A DNA stretch of 64,000 nucleotides from Candidatus Izemoplasma sp. (GTDB taxonomy: Bacteria; Bacillota_I; Bacilli_A; Izemoplasmatales; Izemoplasmataceae), in NCBI GenBank assembly GCA_036172455.1, contig JAXKVY010000001.1, positions 186,001 to 250,000 of the forward strand. The letters are read 5' to 3'. Position numbers and translations under genes: made by a program. Positions within the stretch are counted from its first letter, which is position 1, and each line of letters starts with the position of its first letter. Positions 26,857 through 35,126 of the stretch are shown here, piece after piece. The notes beneath the pieces are model-generated. The model saw only the letters and a list, made by a program, of their open reading frames with translations, was not told where the DNA came from and did no database searches.

Positions 26857-27651
26857 TTACTTCTGACACACAGGACAAATATATGATGTGGTTTGTCCTG
26901 TTTTTATTTTTTTAACGACATGACCTAATGGACATTTTTTATCCTCTTTATAAGCAACTTTATCTGCTTTAAATTGACCTTTATTTTGATAAATATCTTG
27001 TTCATAGTAAGAACCGCCAAGTGTGTAAGCAGTATACAATTCAGTATTAATTGCTTCATACAACCGCGCGAGTTCAGTTTCTTTTAGAGTAGGTATTTTA
27101 CGCTTTGGATGAATCTTGGCGACATATAAAATATCATGGATATAATAATTTCCAATCCCTGACATTACCTTTTGATTTAACAATATGTTTTTTAACATAC
27201 CGCGTCTTCCTTTTAGCGTCTCTTTAAAATAAGATTTTGTGAACGTTTTATCAAAATAATCAATCGCTAGACTATCCGTTGGCTTATGTTTCTCATTTTC
27301 TTTAATCAGATGGACATGGCCAAACCACCAAAATCGAATGTTTAGGATTGAATTATCTGTGAAATGGATTTCGCCTTGATGTTTTTTCTCTAAAACGTGA
27401 TCTAAATAAGTAAGTTCACCACCCATACCCAGATTAATCGCAATTGTGTGATTATTAGAGAGTCGTATAAAAAGCCACTTCCCTTTTGCCGTAATTGCTT
27501 CAATTTGGGTGTTGACACTATGATTACTGAAATCCTTATGTGATAAATTAAATGATTTGGGTTGTTTTATCACAATGTTTTTAATTATTTTATCGATTAA
27601 CACCTCTTCTAACTGGTCTTTTAAATGGTATATTTCTGGTAATTCTGGCAT
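26857..27651 (-). CDS. Fpg/Nei-family DNA glycosylase
   Basis: The 264-residue protein begins MPELPE, giving the catalytic Pro and Glu, with Lys in AKGKWLFI. The helix-two-turn-helix has MSGIGNYYIHDILYVAKIHP and the C terminus a zinc-finger-like end. The first half of that finger is CPLGH rather than CxxC; the second is CPVC, so zinc may be held by Cys-x3-His plus CxxC. It excises oxidised bases such as 8-oxoguanine or FapyG; the exact preference is not set by sequence. The ribosome site AAAGGAG precedes the ATG. Confidence 0.88.
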   Translation of the reverse strand: MPELPEIYHLKDQLEEVLIDKIIKNIVIKQPKSFNLSHKDFSNHSVNTQIEAITAKGKWLFIRLSNNHTIAINLGMGGELTYLDHVLEKKHQGEIHFTDNSILNIRFWWFGHVHLIKENEKHKPTDSLAIDYFDKTFTKSYFKETLKGRRGMLKNILLNQKVMSGIGNYYIHDILYVAKIHPKRKIPTLKETELARLYEAINTELYTAYTLGGSYYEQDIYQNKGQFKADKVAYKEDKKCPLGHVVKKIKTGQTTSYICPVCQK

Positions 27652-27679
27652 AAAATTAACTCCTTTAAATGCTTTAGGG

Positions 27680-27711
27680 AAAAGACAACACGATTAATTT
27701 GTGTTGTCTTC
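27680..27711 (-). terminator. Probable terminator of exporter pair C
   Basis: AAGACAACAC pairs with GTGTTGTCTT around a 9-nt loop. The T tract on the minus strand is short (TTTT). The stem overlaps the end of the exporter gene. Confidence 0.65.
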
Positions 27712-29493
27712 TTTTTGATCTTGATATTGCAGACGATACAAATTATAGTAATGTCCGCGTTCTTTTAAAAGTTCTTGGTGATTTCCTTGTTCTAATATTT
27801 CACCCTTACTTAAAACAATGATATTGTCAACATGTTGAATGGTTGATAGTCTATGAGCAACGATTAACATCGTACCAATATTCATCATTTTTTTAAGTGA
27901 TTCTTGAATAAGTTGCTCTGTTTCAGTATCAATATTACTTGTTGCTTCATCTAAAATCATAACTTTGGGTTCATGTACAATGGTTCGAGCGAATGACAAC
28001 AATTGGCGTTCGCCTAAACTGAAGTTATTACCACGTTCTCTGACGGGTTCATCATATTTATGATCGAGTTTATTAATGAAGTAGTTTGCATTAACATATT
28101 CACATGCCTGAATCATTTGTTCTTCAGTGATAGAATCATCACGCAAGGTAATATTTGATCGTATCGTACCACTAAACATAAAGACCTCTTGTAGCATTTG
28201 TCCGATATGTTTTCTAAGAGAACCTTTTGTGATTTTTTTAATGTCTATACCGTCAATCAATATTTGACCTTTTTGAATATCATAATTACGCGTGATTAAT
28301 CCTAATATTGTAGTTTTTCCCGCACCAGTCGCTCCAACAAAAGCAACAGATTCTTTAGGTCGAACTTTAAATGAAACATCTTTTAAGATCCATTCATTTT
28401 CATTATAGGCGAACCACACGTTTTTAAACTCGATTTCACCCTTCATGTTCTCTAACTCAATAGCATCATCAGCATCATTTACCTCAGATTTTGTGTCTAG
28501 AATACCAAAAATGCGTTCACTTGATGCATAAGCACTTTGCAAGATATTAAATTGTTCTGCTAGTTGTTGGATTGGTTCAAAGAAACGTCCAATGTATTGA
28601 TAAAAGGCAAAGAGCACACCAATTTTAATCGCGCCTTCAAGAACTGTTTGACTTCCAAAGTAAAACACAATTGCAGTAGCCAACATGTAAAGGAAATACA
28701 TGGTAGGGCGATAGATCCCAAATATGGTGATTTGCTTATAATATGCACGTTTTAATTTTTCATTACGCTTGTTGAATTGATCAAATTTAACATCTTCTTT
28801 ATTGAAGATTTGAATAATTTTCATACCAGATAAATGTTCTGCTAAAAAGGCATTGATATTTGATAAATTTCGTCTAACTTGACGATAAGCTTTACGCGAT
28901 AATATGCGAAATAAGAATGAAAAGATAATAATAAATGGGATAACCGATAATACATATAGTGTTAATGTACTGTTTAAAACAAACATTGCGATTAATATTC
29001 CAGCTACCATTAGCAAGTTTTTGAACACATTTATAATCACTGATGTATACATTTCATTTAATGTATTCGTGTCATTGGTCACCCGTGTCACTAATGAACC
29101 AGTCGGTCGGCTATTTAGGTAATCAATATCATGATATTGTAAGTGTGTAAATATTTCTTCTCGAATATCATAGATAACACTTTGTCCAGTTTTTTGAAGT
29201 GTAATGGTTTGTAAATAGTTAAAGGCATTCGCAAGTAATACCACTAAGACAAATAATGCAAGATTATTGGTTAGTAGTACCGCATCAAATTCGTAGATAA
29301 TAACATTGATGATCAACCCAATATAATACGGTTGCAAGACGGTGAATAATACTGTAATGATCATATATACAAATGCTAAGATAAAGTACTTTGTATAAGG
29401 TTTCGCATAGCCTAGTAAGCGTTTTGTAATAACTGTGTCTTTCATTGTATGTAGCCGTTTATCATCGGCGCTACCTGATAGTTTACGTGGCAT
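27694..29493 (-). CDS. Heterodimeric ABC exporter, half with canonical Walker B (pair C, second subunit)
   Basis: A 599-residue half exporter with six membrane helices and a nucleotide-binding domain with GATGAGKTT, a degenerate signature FSLGE, MILDEATSNID (catalytic Glu present) and AHRLST. It pairs with the next gene upstream, which has LSGGQ but no Glu. I place the start at the ATG at 29493, 1 nt after the partner's stop, with GGGGG upstream; a TTG three codons earlier is possible. Third gene of the MarR operon. Confidence 0.93.
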   Translation of the reverse strand: MPRKLSGSADDKRLHTMKDTVITKRLLGYAKPYTKYFILAFVYMIITVLFTVLQPYYIGLIINVIIYEFDAVLLTNNLALFVLVVLLANAFNYLQTITLQKTGQSVIYDIREEIFTHLQYHDIDYLNSRPTGSLVTRVTNDTNTLNEMYTSVIINVFKNLLMVAGILIAMFVLNSTLTLYVLSVIPFIIIFSFLFRILSRKAYRQVRRNLSNINAFLAEHLSGMKIIQIFNKEDVKFDQFNKRNEKLKRAYYKQITIFGIYRPTMYFLYMLATAIVFYFGSQTVLEGAIKIGVLFAFYQYIGRFFEPIQQLAEQFNILQSAYASSERIFGILDTKSEVNDADDAIELENMKGEIEFKNVWFAYNENEWILKDVSFKVRPKESVAFVGATGAGKTTILGLITRNYDIQKGQILIDGIDIKKITKGSLRKHIGQMLQEVFMFSGTIRSNITLRDDSITEEQMIQACEYVNANYFINKLDHKYDEPVRERGNNFSLGERQLLSFARTIVHEPKVMILDEATSNIDTETEQLIQESLKKMMNIGTMLIVAHRLSTIQHVDNIIVLSKGEILEQGNHQELLKERGHYYNLYRLQYQDQKEDNTN

Positions 29494-29494
29494 A

Positions 29495-31279
29495 TTACTC
29501 AACCCCCATTTCGTCTTCTAAACGCTGTCTTTCAACCAAATCTGCATAAAACTCACAACGTGTAATCAACGCATCATGTGGTCCAACATCGACAACTTCA
29601 CCCTCATTGACAATAATGATTTTATCTGCATCTTTAACCGTACTAATACGGTGGGCGATTATAAGTGTTGTTTTATCACCACGTATTTTTCGTAGGTTGT
29701 TTAAAATGGTTTCTTCTGTTTTGGTATCTACTGCAGAAACACTGTCATCTAGAATCATGATAGGTGAATTTTTCATTAATGCACGTGCTATTGCGACACG
29801 TTGGCGCTGTCCACCACTAAGAGTCACACCACGTTCACCTATTACTGTATCATAACCATCACTAAACTCTATGATGTTATTATGAACATCACTAAGCGTC
29901 GCAGCTTCACGAACCTGTTTAAATGAATCGTCATTATGCTTAAAAGATAATGAGATATTGTTTTTAACAGAATCAGAGAACAAGAATCCATCTTGTGGAA
30001 CATAGCCGATATTATCTCTCACTTTCTTAATAGGTAAATCCATGATGTCATAACCATCGAGTAAAATTTGATTCTGATCAATATTATAAATTCTTAATAA
30101 GAGATCAACAATACTTGTTTTCCCGCTACCAGTTCGACCTAAGATTCCAACTGTTTCACCTGCATTAATTTTAAAGGTAATATTCTTTAATACGGGTTTA
30201 GATGCATCCGGATAGGTAAAGGTTAAATTATTGAACTCAATGCTTCCTTCAAGTCGTTCAATGTCAATGACATCATCGTGATCTTTTACTGTGATTTCTT
30301 CGTTTAAGATACTTTCAATACGTTGTAGTGATGCATGACCACGACTGCGTACATTTATAATCCTCGCCAAGGCCATCATTGGCCATATAAGTGATCCAAA
30401 GAGCATATAAAATTCTGTTAAATTACCAGGTGTAAAGTTTTCAACACCGCCGACTGTACGTGTGATATAAACCAAGTATCCTCCATATCCCAAAATAACC
30501 GCAAAAATTAAACCGACGACAGTTCGCACCATGATTTGAAAGCGTGTTTGAGTAATCACAAAATCAATATTCTTCTCTTTGGCTTTTTGATTAAACTTTA
30601 AAAATTCTTTTATTTCTAGTTTCTCTTTTACAAATGCTTTAATAACAGTAATACCACTTAAACTCTCATTCGTAAAGTCACTGAGATCTTCAAATGCATG
30701 TTGCGCTTTTTTCCATTTTTCTTTCATTAAGCGTCCAATATAAGCACCAACCAAAGCAATAAACAGCATCGGAACGGCGCTAAAAATAGTCAATCTCCAA
30801 CTAAGATTTGACATTTTATATATAGCTAATCCACCTAAATAAACTGTATCAACAAACATGATCATACCCGGACCTACTGCACGTCTAACACTTTCTAAGT
30901 CGTTGGTGAAGTATGCCATTAATCCACCAACTTTATGACGAGAGTAAAACTCATTTTGAAGTTTTTCAGCATGACGAAACATATCATTACGTAGACCATA
31001 ATCAAAACGACGTGAGGCACCGAATAAAGTGATTCGCCATATGAAACGTCCGAGCATAATAATTGCGACATAAAGCCCAATGGTTTTAAGCACATCCAAA
31101 ACATCAGAAAGCTCCCAAAGTCTATTTCCTTCTTCAGGATTAATCCCATCAATGATACTACCAATTAACCCAGGGATTTCAAGTTGTAGTGTATTAATAA
31201 CAATTAACGTTAGTATTCCAGTTAAGAACCATAACGCGTTTTCTTTATAGTATTTATTAATAGCTTTTCCAAAAATCAT
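29495..31279 (-). CDS. Heterodimeric ABC exporter, half with degenerate Walker B (pair C, first subunit)
   Basis: The 594-residue half exporter has six membrane helices followed by GRTGSGKTS, LSGGQRQR, MILDDSVSAVD (Asp for the catalytic Glu) and AHRIST. It begins 3 nt after the MarR stop. The exporter pair plus a MarR regulator is a common multidrug-resistance layout; the substrate is unknown. Confidence 0.93.
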   Translation of the reverse strand: MIFGKAINKYYKENALWFLTGILTLIVINTLQLEIPGLIGSIIDGINPEEGNRLWELSDVLDVLKTIGLYVAIIMLGRFIWRITLFGASRRFDYGLRNDMFRHAEKLQNEFYSRHKVGGLMAYFTNDLESVRRAVGPGMIMFVDTVYLGGLAIYKMSNLSWRLTIFSAVPMLFIALVGAYIGRLMKEKWKKAQHAFEDLSDFTNESLSGITVIKAFVKEKLEIKEFLKFNQKAKEKNIDFVITQTRFQIMVRTVVGLIFAVILGYGGYLVYITRTVGGVENFTPGNLTEFYMLFGSLIWPMMALARIINVRSRGHASLQRIESILNEEITVKDHDDVIDIERLEGSIEFNNLTFTYPDASKPVLKNITFKINAGETVGILGRTGSGKTSIVDLLLRIYNIDQNQILLDGYDIMDLPIKKVRDNIGYVPQDGFLFSDSVKNNISLSFKHNDDSFKQVREAATLSDVHNNIIEFSDGYDTVIGERGVTLSGGQRQRVAIARALMKNSPIMILDDSVSAVDTKTEETILNNLRKIRGDKTTLIIAHRISTVKDADKIIIVNEGEVVDVGPHDALITRCEFYADLVERQRLEDEMGVE

Positions 31280-31282
31280 AAG

Positions 31283-31702
31283 TTATTCCCCCGTAATTTT
31301 GTTAAAAATGGTTGTTAACGTACAAATATCTTCTTTACTTAATTCACTCTGTAGTTTAGTCACAGCACGCTCACTCTCAAGTCTATTCGTTGAGGCAAGT
31401 AATTCACCTAACTCAGTGAGGTAAATATGAATGACACGTTTGTCTTCTTCTGATCGTTCTTTTTTTACAATGTTATTGTCTTCAAAGATTTTTATTACTT
31501 CAGTTACTGTAGGCTTAGAAATATCAAAATGATCCGCAAGTTCTGTAATCGTAACACGATTACGCTTATAAATCTCTTTTAAATATTTGAACCGAATCCC
31601 TGTAATTTGATTAAAGTTTATTTCATCATAAACTTCATTACAGGCATTAAAATATAATTTTAAAAACTTGTTAAGTGCTAAACGTATGTCTTCTTGTTTC
31701 AT
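31283..31702 (-). CDS. MarR-family regulator of exporter pair C
   Basis: A 139-residue winged-helix protein: VTITELADHFDISKPTVTEV is the recognition helix region, then a wing with ERSEEDKRVIHIYLTELG, the typical MarR pattern. First gene of the operon with the two exporter genes. An inverted repeat at its transcription start suggests autorepression. Confidence 0.92.
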   Translation of the reverse strand: MKQEDIRLALNKFLKLYFNACNEVYDEINFNQITGIRFKYLKEIYKRNRVTITELADHFDISKPTVTEVIKIFEDNNIVKKERSEEDKRVIHIYLTELGELLASTNRLESERAVTKLQSELSKEDICTLTTIFNKITGE

Positions 31703-31726
31703 ATAATTACCTCGCTTTTCATAATG

Positions 31727-31774
31727 ATTAGGTTTACCCTAATTAATTATAGAGTGTCTATCATTTTATGTCAA
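31727..31774 (-). promoter_or_regulatory. Consensus promoter and inverted-repeat operator of the MarR operon
   Basis: TTGACA (31769-31774), 17 nt, TATAAT (31746-31751) on the minus strand is a perfect sigma-A promoter. Just downstream, at the expected start of transcription, ATTAGG-TTTAC-CCTAAT (31727-31743) is a MarR-type operator candidate. Confidence 0.88.
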
Positions 31775-31775
31775 A

Positions 31776-31806
31776 TAAAAAAGCCGAAAAATATTTCGGC
31801 TTTTAA
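31776..31806 (-). terminator. Terminator of the surface-protein gene
   Basis: AAAAGCCGAAA and TTTCGGCTTTT form a stem with a 4-nt loop, just after the stop of the surface-protein gene and just upstream of the MarR promoter. It reads well on the minus strand. Confidence 0.85.
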
Positions 31807-31808
31807 AG

Positions 31809-33650
31809 TTATTGTTTTTTAGTCACCCATAAAGTAATCATGACAAGCGTTGAAGAAAGTCCATATAAAATGATATTTCGCCAAATTAAATCTGCATCTA
31901 TTAAAGGTTGATTACTGACTACATTAATCATAATCTCTTTTTGGTAACTTTGACCGTCTTCACCTTTTAAGACAGCTATATAGCGATAGGAACCTGGTAC
32001 AGTCTCATTTCCTTTATACTCATTGATGACCTCATCTATATCATAGGATTGCTCAGTAATTTCATCATTTTGAATCATCAAAAGTAGCATATCATTTTTA
32101 TCAAAAATCGTGTCGGTAGTAACAGTAACTAAGAACTCATCAGCATATATTACCGGGGGAATATCATCAATCACGGTTATAGCAATATCGTGAGTTGCAA
32201 CATTCCCACTTATATCACTCGCTTTAAGGGTCATAATATAGGTTCCTACTGTATTAAAGTTAGCACTGTATGTATCATTGACAATTGATGCATCGTTGAT
32301 AGTCATCGTTGAACCTGTATCAGTGACGGTCAACTGGGACAAAATATCACTATGTAAAAGTTGCTTGGTATAAGATACTGTTAACTCAGTTGGCCCTGTA
32401 AAGGTCGGATTTATATCATCTAGTACTGTGACTTGTAATGTTTCAGATACTGTATTACCACTCTGATCAGATGCTACTACATCGATTGAATAGGTGCCCG
32501 GGATCATTTCATTACCAGTATACGTGTTTGTCCCTTCTGTTACAGTTAAACTGCTCTCATTATCATAATTATCGCTCCATGTAAGACCATTAATTATTTG
32601 TTCACTTGTTAATGGGTTAGAGATAAACACAGTGATATTAGATGATTGATTAAGCATCGGGGCTGTCACATCTTCAACGGATAAATTAAGCGTTTGTGAT
32701 GTGACATTATGTGATGAATCCATTATCTCAAATATAACTTGGTAAGTGCCTAATATTAGTTTATTAGCAGTATAATTATCAGTAACGACAGTTGGTGTCA
32801 GTATGCCATCATACCCATCACTGAAGGTAAAATTGTCCTGTAATATCTGATCAACTGTTGGCGGATTATCGACATTAATTGATACATTACTAGGTCCTGT
32901 GATAACAGGCACAATGGTATCCTTTACCAAGATAGAAAAGTGATACTGAGTTGTATTATTACTTGTATCTGAAACCTCTAAAGTCACTGCATAAGACCCT
33001 ATAGTTTGTTCATTACCGGTATATTCATCATAGACAACAACAATACTATCGGTCAAATCACCATCAATATCATCCGAAGCTGTAAAATGCGTACTGACAA
33101 TTGTATTTAAACTTTCGTTTGTTGAGTAAGATGTTATATAGGCACTATCCCCTGATATAACTGGTTCAGTATCTTCAGGTGGAATGATATACTCGTCATA
33201 ACTTGTAGGATAGGTTCCTTCTTCAAGTTGAAAATCATCTAATCCATACGTCTGAAAGTGGTAATCCATATAATACGCTACAAAATCCACTGTAATAAAT
33301 GTTTCTGTTGATGTGGTATGAAACGTGCAATAAGTCCTGTCTGTTTCTAGCACACAATTACTTAAATCACGTGCTAATCCATTAACATAAGCCACTTCAC
33401 CACTAATATATATTTCCATATTTGGCATATATTCTTCAGATGGTACTGAAATGACATAATCCGTGTCAGGCAAGACGTAAATGGGATCGATCTGATTGAG
33501 TTCATCACGGAAATTTGTATAGTTCTCAACATCCAAATAGTTTTTACCTCCAGGTAAACGATCTGAATAGACCGTTGCATGCACCTGTTCGATTGAAATC
33601 ACACTAAATAATACAATACATAACATAGCTATTTTTTTCATTTTTTTCAC
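31809..33650 (-). CDS. Secreted, membrane-anchored protein with Ig-like (DUF5011/HYR-type) repeats
   Basis: A 613-residue protein. Residues ~1-26 are a signal peptide (KKIAMLCIVLFSVISIEQVHA). An N-terminal unique domain (~27-165) has two Cys (in NCVLETDRTYC) that could form a disulfide. Five Ig-like repeats of ~80-85 residues follow, with recurring YTGNE..GTY and VSDTSNNT/ASDQSGNT/ASDISGNV motifs. The C terminus is one membrane helix (NIILYGLSSTLVMITLWV) and a KKQ tail. There is no LPxTG sorting signal. A surface adhesin or scaffold is likely; its ligand is unknown. Confidence 0.85.
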   Translation of the reverse strand: MKKMKKIAMLCIVLFSVISIEQVHATVYSDRLPGGKNYLDVENYTNFRDELNQIDPIYVLPDTDYVISVPSEEYMPNMEIYISGEVAYVNGLARDLSNCVLETDRTYCTFHTTSTETFITVDFVAYYMDYHFQTYGLDDFQLEEGTYPTSYDEYIIPPEDTEPVISGDSAYITSYSTNESLNTIVSTHFTASDDIDGDLTDSIVVVYDEYTGNEQTIGSYAVTLEVSDTSNNTTQYHFSILVKDTIVPVITGPSNVSINVDNPPTVDQILQDNFTFSDGYDGILTPTVVTDNYTANKLILGTYQVIFEIMDSSHNVTSQTLNLSVEDVTAPMLNQSSNITVFISNPLTSEQIINGLTWSDNYDNESSLTVTEGTNTYTGNEMIPGTYSIDVVASDQSGNTVSETLQVTVLDDINPTFTGPTELTVSYTKQLLHSDILSQLTVTDTGSTMTINDASIVNDTYSANFNTVGTYIMTLKASDISGNVATHDIAITVIDDIPPVIYADEFLVTVTTDTIFDKNDMLLLMIQNDEITEQSYDIDEVINEYKGNETVPGSYRYIAVLKGEDGQSYQKEIMINVVSNQPLIDADLIWRNIILYGLSSTLVMITLWVTKKQ

Positions 33651-33689
33651 CTCAACTTCATAATACGTGTTAAGGTCATTTTTTACTTT

Positions 33690-33721
33690 AAAAAAAGAGC
33701 AATTTATGATAATTGCTCTTT
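33690..33721 (-). terminator. Terminator of the toroid-protein gene
   Basis: AAGAGCAATT pairs with AATTGCTCTT and runs into T on the minus strand; the stem overlaps the end of the gene at 33704. Confidence 0.85.
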
Positions 33722-34573
33722 AGCTTTTAAAATGTCATAGATAATAAGTCCAATCCAGTTATCTTTAATCTCTTCAAAAGCGTCATCATATTGATGCCAT
33801 GACCATGAAGGTTCAGGTAATGTTTTTTCTAATTTATTTGTCCGATAGTTAATATTTTTAACAACATCAGATATATAGTTTTTCATAAAATCTGGGGTTA
33901 TCGCACGTATTTTATAGGGTTCTAAACAATACTCATCCCACTGTGTTTCCTCCCACTCAACGCTACTATTAATAACATCATTCATAATCGCGTAGATTTT
34001 AACTTTTGGCATATCGTCAATACGATCATAAAACCGAACAGCACTCAGGACAGTATGCATTGATGCACCCTTTAAATTACCCTCTTTAATATATCTCATA
34101 GCTTTATCCATTAAGCCATCAATATCAAGTGACTGTAACGCGTCTTTAAATTGATATAAGAATCCGATAATTTCTAAATTGGGATTTCCAAAAGGAAAGT
34201 CACCTAAATTATCATAGTTCCACCAAACAGCATGTGGATGATCATCTACTTCTTTCGGGACAAAGGGAAACGTTTGGTTGTCTTCATCAAATATAGACTC
34301 ATAGTAACTAATGCATTCCTTCAATAAAGCATCCCGTTTATTACTTTGTTTCATACTAAGTAATATTGAGACAGCGGTATTTGTCGCAACAACATTAGAG
34401 TCGGGTAATTGCACATCAGGCTCTAACCCGTGCCCAAATCCACCATCATCATTTTGATAGGCTTTCAATGCCTTTATGATAGCGTCGTCGTTATTCTGTT
34501 CGAATGATTTAATAAGTTCTATGTCGATTTTACGGCATCTTTTTTCACAGCGCTCTAAGAGCCCGTTAAGCAT
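33704..34573 (-). CDS. Hypothetical protein, terpenoid-cyclase-like alpha-toroid
   Basis: The 289-residue protein is soluble and helical. ALKAYQNDDGGFGHGLEP resembles the QxxDGGFG motifs of alpha/alpha-toroid proteins (prenyltransferase and squalene-cyclase fold). DDHPHAVWWNYD and PSWSWHQYDDAFEEI are further conserved-looking aromatic patches. I do not recognise a characterised family and would not assign an activity. It overlaps the GyrI-like gene by 8 nt. Confidence 0.65.
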   Translation of the reverse strand: MLNGLLERCEKRCRKIDIELIKSFEQNNDDAIIKALKAYQNDDGGFGHGLEPDVQLPDSNVVATNTAVSILLSMKQSNKRDALLKECISYYESIFDEDNQTFPFVPKEVDDHPHAVWWNYDNLGDFPFGNPNLEIIGFLYQFKDALQSLDIDGLMDKAMRYIKEGNLKGASMHTVLSAVRFYDRIDDMPKVKIYAIMNDVINSSVEWEETQWDEYCLEPYKIRAITPDFMKNYISDVVKNINYRTNKLEKTLPEPSWSWHQYDDAFEEIKDNWIGLIIYDILKAKEQLS

Positions 34574-35045
34574 TATGATCTTCTCCTTCTAGTAATAACG
34601 CAAAGTACACAATTGCATTATCAAGATCCTTGTTTGGTGTTACAAAATCTTCATAATCAAATCCTGGATGGATTTTAATGTTATTGCGTTTAATGTATCG
34701 ATAAACTTTTCTAATTTCATCTTGGATATTTTCATTTGGAATCTCGAACAAGATGTATTCACCTTTGGGTAATTTCTTTGTTACAAAACCACTTTGTTCT
34801 TGGGCATTTAATATTTCTACCATCGCATAGTAATCAAACTTTTGTTGCTGTTTAAAGTCTGGTGGGTAACAATCTAAGCCAATAATATTAAGAGGATATT
34901 TAACATCCCTCAATAGGGCTAAATCTTCTTGTAAAAAAACATCCCAAAATTCTGTAAGGTCTTCGTTCTCACCAACACTTAAACCATCTTCTTTTTCGAT
35001 TCCAGCAAAATATCGCGTATCATAGGTTTTAATCGTGTATTTCAT
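34566..35045 (-). CDS. GyrI-like / effector-binding-domain protein
   Basis: A 159-residue single-domain protein: an N-terminal YTIKTYDTRYFAGIEKE strand region and C-terminal EYILFEIPNENIQDEIRKVYRYI, consistent with the GyrI-like SBP fold of AraC/MerR effector domains. There is no DNA-binding domain. Such stand-alone proteins bind or hydrolyse small molecules. The ATG at 35045 follows GAGGTGATA. Cotranscribed with the toroid gene. Confidence 0.7.
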   Translation of the reverse strand: MKYTIKTYDTRYFAGIEKEDGLSVGENEDLTEFWDVFLQEDLALLRDVKYPLNIIGLDCYPPDFKQQQKFDYYAMVEILNAQEQSGFVTKKLPKGEYILFEIPNENIQDEIRKVYRYIKRNNIKIHPGFDYEDFVTPNKDLDNAIVYFALLLEGEDHNA

Positions 35046-35095
35046 TATTATCACCTCATATTTTTATTATACAACATCTGAAAGTGTTTTTAAAA

Positions 35096-35126
35096 TGAAA
35101 AAGCAAGCGATATTATCACTTGCTAT
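35096..35126 (-). terminator. Terminator of the GGDEF/HD-GYP gene
   Basis: AGCAAGTGATA pairs with TATCGCTTGCT (one G-U pair) and runs into TTTTT on the minus strand. Confidence 0.8.

Noticed and set aside
31809-33650. Tandem DNA repeats in the surface-protein gene
   Set aside because: The repeats are at the protein-fold level only; nucleotide identity between them is low.
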